Below, piece after piece: positions 7,744 through 15,745 of a stretch of 64,000 nt of DNA. The stretch's first letter is position 1. Each line of letters begins with the position of its first letter. This stretch comes from Ilumatobacteraceae bacterium (lineage in GTDB: Bacteria > Actinomycetota > Acidimicrobiia > Acidimicrobiales > Ilumatobacteraceae). Under the pieces are notes generated by a model that saw nothing but the letters and a program-made list of their open reading frames with translations, had not been told where the DNA came from and made no database searches. The stretch spans positions 32,250-96,249 of the forward strand of contig JAOBWK010000102.1 in assembly GCA_025463305.1 (NCBI GenBank), read 5' to 3'. The position numbers and the translations under genes were made by a program.

Positions 7744-8580
7744 GTGAACCGCGCCCTCGACGCCGTCGCCACCTGGCCGGTGCCGCATGCCGCGGCGGCG
7801 GCGGTGCGCTTCGACGGCACCGTCGAGACGGTGGGCGATCCGACGCGCCGGTTCTACCTCGCGTCGCTCACCAAGCTGCTGACCACATGGGCGATCCTGG
7901 TCGCGGTCGAGGACGGCTCGGTGGCGCTGGCGACGCCGCTCGGCCAGCCCGGCTGCACCCTGCGTCACCTGCTCAGCCACGCCGGCGGCTATCCCTTCAG
8001 CGGCGACAGCCCGATGTCGGCCGTCGGCCAGCGGCGGGTCTACTCGAACTCCGGCATCGAGCTGGCGGCCGGCCACGTCGCCGAGGTGACCGGCATCGAG
8101 TTCGCGACGTACCTGCGCGAGGCGGTGTTCGAGCCACTGGGCATGCCCGATTCGGTGCTGGACACGTCGCCGGCATATGGCGTGACCAGCACTGTCGCCG
8201 ACATGGTGGCCTTCCTCGGCGAACTCGCGTCGCCGACGCTGCTCGATCCGTCGACGGTGCGCGAGGCCACCACGATCCAGTTCCCCGACCTCGCCGGACG
8301 AGTGCCGGGTGTCGGCGTGTTCCGGCCCTGCCCGTGGGGGCTCGGCTTCGAGATCCACGGCGACAAGCATCCGCACTGGATGGGCGCCACCAACAGCTCG
8401 GAGACGTTCGGCCACTTCGGCGCGGCCGGCACGATGCTGTGGGTCGATCCCGTCGCGCGCACCTCGATGGTGGCGCTCACCGATCGGCGCTACGACGAGT
8501 GGGCGGCCGAGGCGTTGCGCCTGTGGCCCGAGGTCAGCGACGGCGTGGTGGCCGAGGCGACCGGGGCTCGCTTGGGCTGA
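7744..8580 (+). CDS. Serine hydrolase, beta-lactamase/class C fold (PF00144)
   Basis: A 278-residue protein beginning at GTG 7744. The penicillin-binding-fold catalytic motifs are visible: S-x-x-K as SLTK (Ser41, Lys44) and Y-x-N as YSN (Tyr100). HLLSHAGGYPF follows the first motif as usual. There is no signal peptide, so it is cytoplasmic and more like esterase EstB-type or D-aminopeptidase-like members than a secreted beta-lactamase. It is shorter than most relatives (350-400 residues). It starts 28 bases after aroG and may be cotranscribed with it. Substrate unknown. Confidence 0.85.
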   Translation: MNRALDAVATWPVPHAAAAAVRFDGTVETVGDPTRRFYLASLTKLLTTWAILVAVEDGSVALATPLGQPGCTLRHLLSHAGGYPFSGDSPMSAVGQRRVYSNSGIELAAGHVAEVTGIEFATYLREAVFEPLGMPDSVLDTSPAYGVTSTVADMVAFLGELASPTLLDPSTVREATTIQFPDLAGRVPGVGVFRPCPWGLGFEIHGDKHPHWMGATNSSETFGHFGAAGTMLWVDPVARTSMVALTDRRYDEWAAEALRLWPEVSDGVVAEATGARLG

Positions 8581-8594
8581 CGGTCAGCTACCGG

Positions 8595-9899
8595 TCAGCC
8601 GGCGACCGTCGTGGTGGTGGTGGCCGAGTCGGCGATGGCCGGCGACGTCGTCTGCAGCGGCGGAGCAGCTGTGGTGGTGGTGGTCGACGGGTCGGCGGCC
8701 GGTGTGGCCGTCACGGGCACGGTGGTGGCCGGGACCGTGGCCGGCGTCGTCGCCGGCGGGATGGTGACGGGCGAGGCGACGGAGGGCGGCACGGTGATGA
8801 TGGTGGTCGTGCCCGCCGCGATGTCCTTCCACGGCGGGCGGCACGAGTACGGCGGCGTCCACGGGCCGCGCCCGCAGTACACCCACAGGTCGCTCGCCGC
8901 GTTGGCGCAGTTCTCCATCGACTGCGTCACCGAGTCGGCGGTCCAGCCGAGACGGCCGAGCGAGCCGCCTGGCGCGAACATCCCGGCCAGTGCGTTGAGC
9001 TGGAAGGTGCAGTGCGAGTCGTCCTGCGTCGCGAGGTTGTAGTTCACGGCGGCGTAGTTGCAGCTGCCCTCGCGAGAGGCGATGTACACGGCCCACTGCT
9101 CGGTGGCGATGTCGGCCCCGTCCTTGGCGAACTGGAACGCGATCATGTTCGCATCGGCCAACGAGCAGGGTTTGTGGTTGCCGTAGTACGGGATGCCGCC
9201 GGGTGTGAGCTCCCAGTTGACCTCGTTCTGCACGCCGGCCGGCCACGGGCCGCTCGGCGCGGTGCCCGGTGTGCTGGGCAGGATCGTGGTGGTGCCGTCG
9301 GCGTTGCCCGACCAGATGCCCATCGCCGCCAGCGTGCGCGGGCCAGCCCAACCGTCGACCTGCAACGGCGGGGTCTCGCGCTGGTACTGCTGCAGCGCGG
9401 CGACGGTGGCGAAGTCGGAGACACCGCTGTCGACGGACTGGTCGTACAGGCCGAGCTCGCGCAGGGTGTCCTGCAGGCAGATCACGCTCACGCCGGTGTC
9501 GCCCGGGCGGATCGTGGCATCGGCACGGCACGGGGTGACCGCGGGGGCGGAGGCCACCGCGCCGATGGTCTTGCCCGACCAGATGCCCAGCGCGGCGAGG
9601 GTCTGGGCACCAGCCCGGCCGTCGACGCGCAGCGGCGGATGACCGGCCTGGAACCAGCTGATCGCGTCGGCGGTGGTCTGATCGAACACGCCGGTGAGCG
9701 GCTGGGTGGACATGTGCATCATCCCGAGCGCGAACTGCAGGCAGATCACGCTCGGGCCGGCGTCACCGATCTTCAACTCGGCGTCCGCGACGCAGTTGCC
9801 CACCGCAGGCAGGCCGGCGGTGGCGGGCTGAGCCGCGACCGTGCCGAGGCACAGCAGTGCCACGGCAACGGCAGCAGCGACCGCCCGCCCCCTGATCAC
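8595..9899 (-). CDS. Secreted protein with two peptidoglycan-binding domains and a Thr-rich tail
   Basis: A 434-residue exported protein. Residues 1-28 are a signal peptide (AVAAAVAVALLCLGTVAA). Two PG_binding_1 repeats follow, about 36-108 and 119-195, each ending in the same phrase (VDGRAG/VDGWAGP then TLAALGIWSG/TLAAMGIWSG). Residues about 235-345 hold EQWAVYIASREGSCNYAAVN and several Cys, a pattern like the lysozyme-fold domains of resuscitation factors, with the Glu as possible catalytic acid; this part is tentative. The last 75 residues are Thr/Pro/Ala-rich low complexity. It probably acts in or on the cell wall. It is convergent with the serine hydrolase gene, 14 bases apart. Confidence 0.8.
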   Translation of the reverse strand: MIRGRAVAAAVAVALLCLGTVAAQPATAGLPAVGNCVADAELKIGDAGPSVICLQFALGMMHMSTQPLTGVFDQTTADAISWFQAGHPPLRVDGRAGAQTLAALGIWSGKTIGAVASAPAVTPCRADATIRPGDTGVSVICLQDTLRELGLYDQSVDSGVSDFATVAALQQYQRETPPLQVDGWAGPRTLAAMGIWSGNADGTTTILPSTPGTAPSGPWPAGVQNEVNWELTPGGIPYYGNHKPCSLADANMIAFQFAKDGADIATEQWAVYIASREGSCNYAAVNYNLATQDDSHCTFQLNALAGMFAPGGSLGRLGWTADSVTQSMENCANAASDLWVYCGRGPWTPPYSCRPPWKDIAAGTTTIITVPPSVASPVTIPPATTPATVPATTVPVTATPAADPSTTTTTAAPPLQTTSPAIADSATTTTTVAG

Positions 9900-9917
9900 T
9901 GCCGGTCGCTCACGGGG

Positions 9918-11120
9918 TCAGCTCAGCCGCTCCACGATCATCGCCATGCCCTGGCCGCCACCGACGCACATGGTCTCCAGGCCGAACGTCTTGTCGGCGT
10001 CCTGGAGGCCGTGGATGAGCGTCGTCATGATGCGTGCGCCCGTCATGCCGAACGGGTGGCCGAGGGCGATGCCGCCGCCGTTGACGTTCAGCTTCTCCAT
10101 CGGGATGTCGAGGTGCCGGGCGGAGGGGATGACCTGCGCGGCGAACGCCTCGTTGATCTCGACGAGGTCGATGTCGGCCATCGTCATCCCGGCCCGCTTG
10201 AGGGTCTGGCGCACGGCTTCGATCGGCCCGAGGCCCATGATCTCCGGGTTGAGGCCGGACACGCCCGAGGCGACGATGCGCGCCAGCGGGGTGAGGCCGA
10301 GCTGCTTGGCCTTCTCGGCGCTCATCACGAGCACCGCTGCCGCGCCGTCGTTGAGCGGGCAGGCGTTGCCGGCCGTGACCTGGCCGTCGGGACGGAACGC
10401 CGGCTTCAGCGCGGCGAGGCCCTCGAGCGTGGTGCCCTCGCGAGGGCAGTCGTCCTTCGACACGACGGTGCCGTCGGGCAGGGTGATCGGCGTGATCTCC
10501 TCCTCGAAGAACCCGCGGGCGACGCTGGCGCTGGCGAGGTCCTGCGAGCGCTTCGCGAACGCGTCCATGTCCTCGCGGCTGACGTTCTCGTACTGGACCA
10601 CGTTCTCGGCGGTCTGACCCATCGCGATGTACGCGTCGGGCAGGCCCGGCTGCGGCGACCAGACGGGTGCCCCGCCGACCGAGCGCTCCTTGGTGTGCTC
10701 ACCAGCGGGCTCGAAGAGGGAGTTGCGACAGGTGTCGGCGACGCCGTTCATGTACCGGCTGACGCTCTCGACGCCGGCGGCGATGAAGCAGTCGCCCTCG
10801 CCGGCCATGATGGCATGGGCGGCCATGCGGATGGTCTGCAGGCTGGATGAGCAGTAGCGGTTGACGACGACACCGGGGACGTCGTCGAGACCGGCGAGGA
10901 TCGCGACCATCCGGCCGAGGTTGAACCCGGCCTCACCGGCGGGCTGGCCCACACCGATGATCAGATCCTCGATGTCGCCGGCCTGCACCGACGGCACCTT
11001 GGCGAGCAGCGCCTTGATGATCTGGGCGGACATGTCGTCGGGCCGGATCGTGGTGAGCGTGCCCTTGTTGGCGCGGCCGATCGGGCTGCGGGCAGTGGCA
11101 ACGATGACGGCTTCAGACAT
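9918..11120 (-). CDS. fadA: Thiolase, acetyl-CoA C-acyltransferase
   Basis: A 400-residue thiolase. The nucleophilic Cys is in NRYCSSSLQTI (Cys90), the His in GGGIALGHPFGMTGAR and the second Cys in METMCVGGGQG-type sequence (LETMCVGGGQGMA). EINEAFAAQ is the NEAF motif. This complete set indicates a working degradative thiolase that splits 3-ketoacyl-CoA in beta-oxidation, possibly of sterol side chains given the nearby P450. ATG 11120 is chosen because it follows AGGGGGTCCC and fits the family start MxEAVIVATARSPIG; the frame is open further upstream. A perfect palindrome 33 bases upstream may be its operator. Confidence 0.94.
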   Translation of the reverse strand: MSEAVIVATARSPIGRANKGTLTTIRPDDMSAQIIKALLAKVPSVQAGDIEDLIIGVGQPAGEAGFNLGRMVAILAGLDDVPGVVVNRYCSSSLQTIRMAAHAIMAGEGDCFIAAGVESVSRYMNGVADTCRNSLFEPAGEHTKERSVGGAPVWSPQPGLPDAYIAMGQTAENVVQYENVSREDMDAFAKRSQDLASASVARGFFEEEITPITLPDGTVVSKDDCPREGTTLEGLAALKPAFRPDGQVTAGNACPLNDGAAAVLVMSAEKAKQLGLTPLARIVASGVSGLNPEIMGLGPIEAVRQTLKRAGMTMADIDLVEINEAFAAQVIPSARHLDIPMEKLNVNGGGIALGHPFGMTGARIMTTLIHGLQDADKTFGLETMCVGGGQGMAMIVERLS

Positions 11121-11153
11121 GGGACCCCCTGGTTGTTCGAACGGGTCAGATCC

Positions 11154-11165
11154 TACCGATCGGTA
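11154..11165. promoter_or_regulatory. 12-bp perfect palindrome upstream of the thiolase, possible TetR-type operator
   Basis: TACCGATCGGTA is a perfect palindrome in the 88-base gap between the thiolase start (11120) and the PIG-L gene end. Palindromes of this ACCG-x-x-CGGT kind are bound by TetR-family lipid regulators in actinobacteria. No regulator gene lies next to it, so the assignment is inference. An 8-bp palindrome GTTCGAAC (11135-11142) sits between it and the start codon. Confidence 0.4.
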
Positions 11166-11208
11166 CCTGCGACGTGCGCTTTGACCGCGGTGTGCCCATC
11201 GGCACGCG

Positions 11209-11937
11209 TCAGCGGGTTTCAACCACCAGGAATGCCTCGGCCGATCGTCCGGCGTCCAGGCCGAACCGCTCGGCGGTGGCCGCCAGCCATGTCCGCACCA
11301 TGTCGCCGATCCGGCTGGGGTCCTGGTGTTGGGTCTCGTGCGCCATCAGGGCGCGGATCTTGCGGTCCACGTTGTCGGTGACGTCCTCGACGTGCATGGT
11401 CGGACCCGGGTCGCCGGCGGGAGCCATCACCCAGACCTCGGGCACGGTCCACGCCTCGAGCCCCTCCTCGAGCAGCCCGGGATAGGCGAACGGGTTGCGC
11501 GCGTCCGGGTACACGGCGGCGATGGCCGCCTGTCCGGTGGCGACGTGGTCGGGATGGCTGCCGTAGATGCGGGCCAGGTCGAGGTGCGGCGACTGGGTGA
11601 TGACCAGTTGCGGGCGAACCTGGCGGATCACCCGCGACAGCGCTTCGCGCAGGACGAGGTCGTACTGCACGCGACCGTCGCCGAAGGCGAGGAAGACGAG
11701 CGACTCGACGCCGACCTCCTTGGCGGCCCGGGTCTGCTCGGCCCGGCGCATCGTCGCCATCTGCGGGCGCGGGATGGTCTGGTCGAAGCCGCCGGCGTCG
11801 CCGTCGGTGACGAGGCAGTAGGTCACCTCGACGCCGCGGTCGGTGAGGTTCGCCACCGTGCCGGCGGCCGCGAAGTCGACGTCGTCGGGGTGCGCGGTGA
11901 TGACCAGCGCACGTTGCACGTCCTGTGGTTCGAGCAT
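11209..11937 (-). CDS. PIG-L family zinc deacetylase
   Basis: A 242-residue LmbE/PIG-L protein. The zinc-binding A-H-P-D-D motif is at residues 15-19 (ITAHPDDVDFAAAGTVANL), and the distal His is in GSHPDHVATGQAAI. Such enzymes remove N-acetyl groups from sugar derivatives, for example in mycothiol synthesis (MshB) or mycothiol-conjugate cleavage (Mca). The sequence does not settle which substrate is used here. The ATG at 11937 gives the normal family start just before the first strand; the much longer open frame upstream is antisense to the P450 gene. Confidence 0.9.
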   Translation of the reverse strand: MLEPQDVQRALVITAHPDDVDFAAAGTVANLTDRGVEVTYCLVTDGDAGGFDQTIPRPQMATMRRAEQTRAAKEVGVESLVFLAFGDGRVQYDLVLREALSRVIRQVRPQLVITQSPHLDLARIYGSHPDHVATGQAAIAAVYPDARNPFAYPGLLEEGLEAWTVPEVWVMAPAGDPGPTMHVEDVTDNVDRKIRALMAHETQHQDPSRIGDMVRTWLAATAERFGLDAGRSAEAFLVVETR

Positions 11938-12009
11938 GCCGGCCAGCGTATGGGCGCCGACGCGATCGAGCGTGTCGATGGCCGCTGCCGGCACCACTAA
12001 CGTTCGGCC

Positions 12010-13266
12010 ATGCAGCTCCCATCTGTCCCGCTCGGCTCCTTCGACCTGTCCGACTTCGAGTTCTGGCAGCAGCCCCGCGAGTACCGCGAGGGCGCGTTCA
12101 AGACGCTTCGTGACACGCCCGGGTTGCAGTTCTTCGAGGAGCGCGACTTCGCCGACTCGCCGTTCCCCGTCGGCCCCGGCTACTACGCGCTGACGCGCCA
12201 CGAGGACGTGTGGGCGGCGAGCCGCAACGCGCAGCTGTTCTGCAGCGGCAAGGGCAGCAACATCGGCGACCTGCCCCAGGAGATGAACGAGTTCTTCGGC
12301 TCGATGATCAACATGGACGATCCCAAGCACTTCCGCCTCCGCACCATCGTGTCCAAGGGCTTCACCCCGAAGGAGGTCGCCCGGGTCAACGACTACGTGC
12401 AGGTCAAGGCCAAGAGCATCGTCGACGGGCTGCTCGAGCGCTTCCCCGACGGCGAGTGCGACTTCGTCGCCGAGGTGGCCGCTCCCCTGCCGTTGCAGAT
12501 CATCTGCGAGATGATGGGCATCCCCGACAAAGACACGCTGCAGATCTTCAACTGGACCAACGTGATCCTCGGTGCCGGCGATCCCGAGTACGGGGGCAGC
12601 CTGGAGGCGCTGATGGGCGCCGCGCTGTCGATGTTCTCCTACGCCCAGGCACTCGGCGAGGACCGCGTCGTTCATCCCCGCGAGGACATGACGAGCGCGA
12701 TGATGAACGCCGTCGTCGACGGCGAGCGCCTCACCGCGCAGGAGTTCGGCAGCTTCTTCATCCTCCTGGTCGTCGCCGGCAACGAGACCACCCGCAACGC
12801 GATCAGCCACGGCATGCGCGCCCTGACCATGTTCCCCGATCAGCGCACGCTGTGGTTCGACGACTTCGAGGCGAACACCAAGACCGCCGTCGAGGAGATC
12901 GTGCGCTACGCCACGCCGGTCATCCACTTCCGCCGCACGGCCACCCAGGACACGGAGCTGTCCGGTGTGCCGATCAAGGAGGGCGACAAGGTGGTGCTCT
13001 GGTACAACTCGGCCAACCGCGACGAGCGGGTGTTCACCAACCCGTTCGACTTCGACGTCCTGCGCAGCACGCAGCCACCGCAGACCGGGTTCGGCGCCGG
13101 CGGCCCGCACTTCTGCCTCGGCGCGAACCTCGCCCGGCGTGAGATCAGCGTGATGTTCGACGAGATCCGCACCCGTCTGCCGAACCTGCGCATCACCGGC
13201 GAGCCGGAGTACCTGCAGAGCTTCTTCATCAACGGCATCAAGCGATTGCCGTGCAGTTGGACCTGA
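12010..13266 (+). CDS. Cytochrome P450, CYP124/125/142-like
   Basis: A 418-residue soluble P450. The heme-binding loop is FGAGGPHFCLGANLAR with ligand Cys369. The I-helix has VVAGNETTRNAISHGM (Glu259, Thr260), the oxygen-activation motif in the A-G-(N/H)-E-T-T-R form found in the actinobacterial CYP124/125/142 group. The E-x-x-R of the K helix is EEIVRYATPV. Members of that group hydroxylate the terminal carbon of cholesterol or branched fatty acids. With the thiolase and the PhyH oxygenase in the same region this hints at sterol or branched-lipid catabolism, but no complete pathway is present. Confidence 0.93.
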   Translation: MQLPSVPLGSFDLSDFEFWQQPREYREGAFKTLRDTPGLQFFEERDFADSPFPVGPGYYALTRHEDVWAASRNAQLFCSGKGSNIGDLPQEMNEFFGSMINMDDPKHFRLRTIVSKGFTPKEVARVNDYVQVKAKSIVDGLLERFPDGECDFVAEVAAPLPLQIICEMMGIPDKDTLQIFNWTNVILGAGDPEYGGSLEALMGAALSMFSYAQALGEDRVVHPREDMTSAMMNAVVDGERLTAQEFGSFFILLVVAGNETTRNAISHGMRALTMFPDQRTLWFDDFEANTKTAVEEIVRYATPVIHFRRTATQDTELSGVPIKEGDKVVLWYNSANRDERVFTNPFDFDVLRSTQPPQTGFGAGGPHFCLGANLARREISVMFDEIRTRLPNLRITGEPEYLQSFFINGIKRLPCSWT

Positions 13267-13270
13267 ACCG

Positions 13271-13870
13271 CTAGGACAACTGACCCGTCGCGTAGTGGCG
13301 GCGGCACAGCAGCTCGTAGCGGACGGTGTCGCCGAACAGGGGCTGCTCGGGCTCGTCCTCGGTGTCGCCGACCACGACGGTCTCGCCCTCGTAGACCACC
13401 CGGCCGTTCACCAAGCGGGCGTTGTGGGTGGCCCGCTGTCCGCACCAGCACCGTGCCTCGACCTGCAGTGCGACGCGCTCGTCGGCGATCTCCAGCAAGC
13501 GCTTGGTGCCGTCGAACAGCAGGCCGCGGAAGTCGGTGATCAACCCGAACGCGTAGACGTCGACGCCGAGCTCGTCGACGACCCGGGCGAGCTGATCGCA
13601 CTGCTCGACACTGTAGAACTGCGCTTCATCGCCGACGATGAACGACAGCGGCGCATAGTTCACTGCCAGGTCGAACAGATCGAGGTCGGCCGCGACCTCG
13701 ACCGCTGGGGCGGACACGCCGAGCCGGCTGGTGATCTGCGAACCGTCGCGATCGAGCTTGGTCAGCAGCAATCCGCTGAGGTTGCGCGACGACAGGTTGT
13801 GGTGGATCTGGAGCGCGAGTGTGCTCTTCCCCGACCCCATCGTGCCGAAGCTGAAGCGGAGGACCGCCAT
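13271..13870 (-). CDS. tdk: Thymidine kinase
   Basis: A 199-residue type II thymidine kinase that phosphorylates thymidine with ATP in pyrimidine salvage. The P-loop is GTMGSGKS (residues 9-16), the DEAQ motif is VGDEAQFYS, and the lasso region has VDVYAFGLITDFRGLLFDGTKRLLEIAD. The zinc site is formed by CWCG and the C-terminal LLCRRHY. ATG 13870 follows the pepF stop by five bases, so the two genes are one leftward operon. Confidence 0.95.
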   Translation of the reverse strand: MAVLRFSFGTMGSGKSTLALQIHHNLSSRNLSGLLLTKLDRDGSQITSRLGVSAPAVEVAADLDLFDLAVNYAPLSFIVGDEAQFYSVEQCDQLARVVDELGVDVYAFGLITDFRGLLFDGTKRLLEIADERVALQVEARCWCGQRATHNARLVNGRVVYEGETVVVGDTEDEPEQPLFGDTVRYELLCRRHYATGQLS

Positions 13871-13875
13871 GCGGG

Positions 13876-15723
13876 TCAGCCGCGTCCGGCGGCGGCTGCG
13901 GCCTCTTCGGCCGCCGTCAGTTGCTCGTCGACGATGGCCAACCCACCGTCCCAGAACGCGGGGTCGGCGAGATCGCAGTCGACGATGCGACCGAGCTCTT
14001 CGGGGCTCATCGAGCCACCGGCGCGCAGCAGATCGAGGTAGCGCGGGACGAACTCCTCGCCGACCTCCTCGTAGCGCTTGTACACGCTGAGCGCGAGCAG
14101 CTGCCCGTAGGCGTACGCGTAGACGTATCCGGGCGTGTGCATGAAGTGCGGGATGTAGCTCCACCAGCTCCGGTATCCCTCGGTGATCTCGACCGAGTCG
14201 CCGAGCATCGCCGCCTGCGACTCCGCCCACAGCTCGTTGAACCGCTCGACGGCGAGCTCGCCCTCATTGCGCCTGGCCGTGTGCACGCTGTGCTCGAACC
14301 GGTTCATGGCGATCTGTCGGAACACCGTTGCGATCGAGTCCTCGAGCGTCGAGGCCAGGAGCGCGAGGCGCTCGTTCGGGTCGGTCAGCGTGCTGAGGAG
14401 GCGCTTGCTGGTGACCGTCTCGCCGAACACCGATGCGGTCTCGGCCAGCGTCAGCGGTGTGCTCATCTGGAACACGCCCTGCTCGCGCGAGAGGTAGCCG
14501 TGCACACCGTGGCCGAGCTCGTGGGCCAGCGTCGCGACGTCGCGCGTCTTGCCCGTCCAGTTCAACAGCACGTACGGATGGTGCGAGGGCACGGTGTAGG
14601 CGCAGAACGCACCGCCCCGCTTGCCCGGCGTCGCCGGTGCGTCGATCCACTCCTCACGCAGGAACCGCTGCACGATGCCGGCCAGTTCGCCGCTGAACGA
14701 CGAGTACGCGTCGGTGACGGTCTCGGTGGCCACCGACCACGGCACCTGCGACTCGGCCGTGGCCACCGAGGCCATCCGGTCGTAGTCGGCGAGGCGGTCG
14801 AGCCCGAGGATCTTCGCCTTCAGGCTGTACCAACGCTGGGGGATGTCGTAGCGGGCGACGACGGAGTCGACGAGCGCCTGCACGCTGTCGTCGCTCGCCT
14901 CGTTGGCCAGGTTGCGGCTGCTGATCCAGCTCGGGTACGTGCGCAGCCGATCGTCGACGGACTTGTCGTTGAGCAGCGTGTTGAAGATGAACGCGCGGGT
15001 CCGCAGCCCGGGTTGCAGTCCGGCGGTGACGGCCTCGTGGGTCTGCTGGCGCACGGCGCGGTCGGGGTGCTGCAGCAGCGCGAGGCCGTGCATCAACGGC
15101 ACGGTCGACGTCGTGCCGTCGGGCTGGGGCAGCTCCACCTCCATGGCCGAGGACAGCTCGTCGAACAGCCGGCCCCAGGCGCTCGCCCCCGTGACGCTCT
15201 TCTCGGTGAGCACCCGCTCCTCCGGCTCGGAGAGCACGTGGTCCTTGTACCGGCGTTCGGAGCGGAGGTGGTGGCGGACGAAGTCGAGGTCCTTCGACGG
15301 GTCGGCCAGGACCGCGTCGACCTGCTCGTCGGTGGCCGCCGCCCACTCGAGGTCGATGAAGATCAGCTTGGTGCTCATCGCCGTGCTGCGCTCCTGGACG
15401 TGCGCCATCAGTGCGCCGTTCTCGGGCTTCGCGGTGTCGGCCGCGAACACCAGGCCGGCGTAGCTGCCGGCGCGGCCGGAGAGCTCGAGCAGCGTCGCGT
15501 AGCGGTGGTAGAAGCTGCCGAGCTCACTGCCGGACATCTCGGCGATGCGACCCCGGCCGATGTCCACCAGTTCGTCGGCGATCGCGTCGGCCGCGTCGAG
15601 CAGCGCGTCGACATCGGCCGCACCGTCGAGGAGCGGGGCGAGGTCCCAGTTGACCCCGACCGCGGCGAGGTCGTTGGGGTCGATGCTGCGTTCGTCGATG
15701 CTGCGTTCATCCGTGCTGGCCAT
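13876..15723 (-). CDS. pepF: Oligoendopeptidase F, M3 metallopeptidase
   Basis: A 615-residue M3B peptidase. The zinc motif H-E-x-G-H is in LAHELGHGVHGYLSREQG near residues 395-412, and the third ligand region follows in TASVFGETVTSKRLL. The long helical N-terminal half is typical of oligopeptidases, which degrade short peptides in the cytoplasm. There is no signal peptide. It is the first gene of the operon with tdk. The N-terminus contains a small internal repeat (DERSIDERSID), also visible as a 15-base DNA duplication, and the C-terminus is Ala-rich. Confidence 0.94.
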   Translation of the reverse strand: MASTDERSIDERSIDPNDLAAVGVNWDLAPLLDGAADVDALLDAADAIADELVDIGRGRIAEMSGSELGSFYHRYATLLELSGRAGSYAGLVFAADTAKPENGALMAHVQERSTAMSTKLIFIDLEWAAATDEQVDAVLADPSKDLDFVRHHLRSERRYKDHVLSEPEERVLTEKSVTGASAWGRLFDELSSAMEVELPQPDGTTSTVPLMHGLALLQHPDRAVRQQTHEAVTAGLQPGLRTRAFIFNTLLNDKSVDDRLRTYPSWISSRNLANEASDDSVQALVDSVVARYDIPQRWYSLKAKILGLDRLADYDRMASVATAESQVPWSVATETVTDAYSSFSGELAGIVQRFLREEWIDAPATPGKRGGAFCAYTVPSHHPYVLLNWTGKTRDVATLAHELGHGVHGYLSREQGVFQMSTPLTLAETASVFGETVTSKRLLSTLTDPNERLALLASTLEDSIATVFRQIAMNRFEHSVHTARRNEGELAVERFNELWAESQAAMLGDSVEITEGYRSWWSYIPHFMHTPGYVYAYAYGQLLALSVYKRYEEVGEEFVPRYLDLLRAGGSMSPEELGRIVDCDLADPAFWDGGLAIVDEQLTAAEEAAAAAGRG

Positions 15724-15745
15724 GCAGCCCAGGTTACGGGGACAG

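Noticed and set aside
11938..13110. N-terminal extension of the PIG-L frame
   Set aside because: Antisense to the P450 gene; the family start is at ATG 11937.
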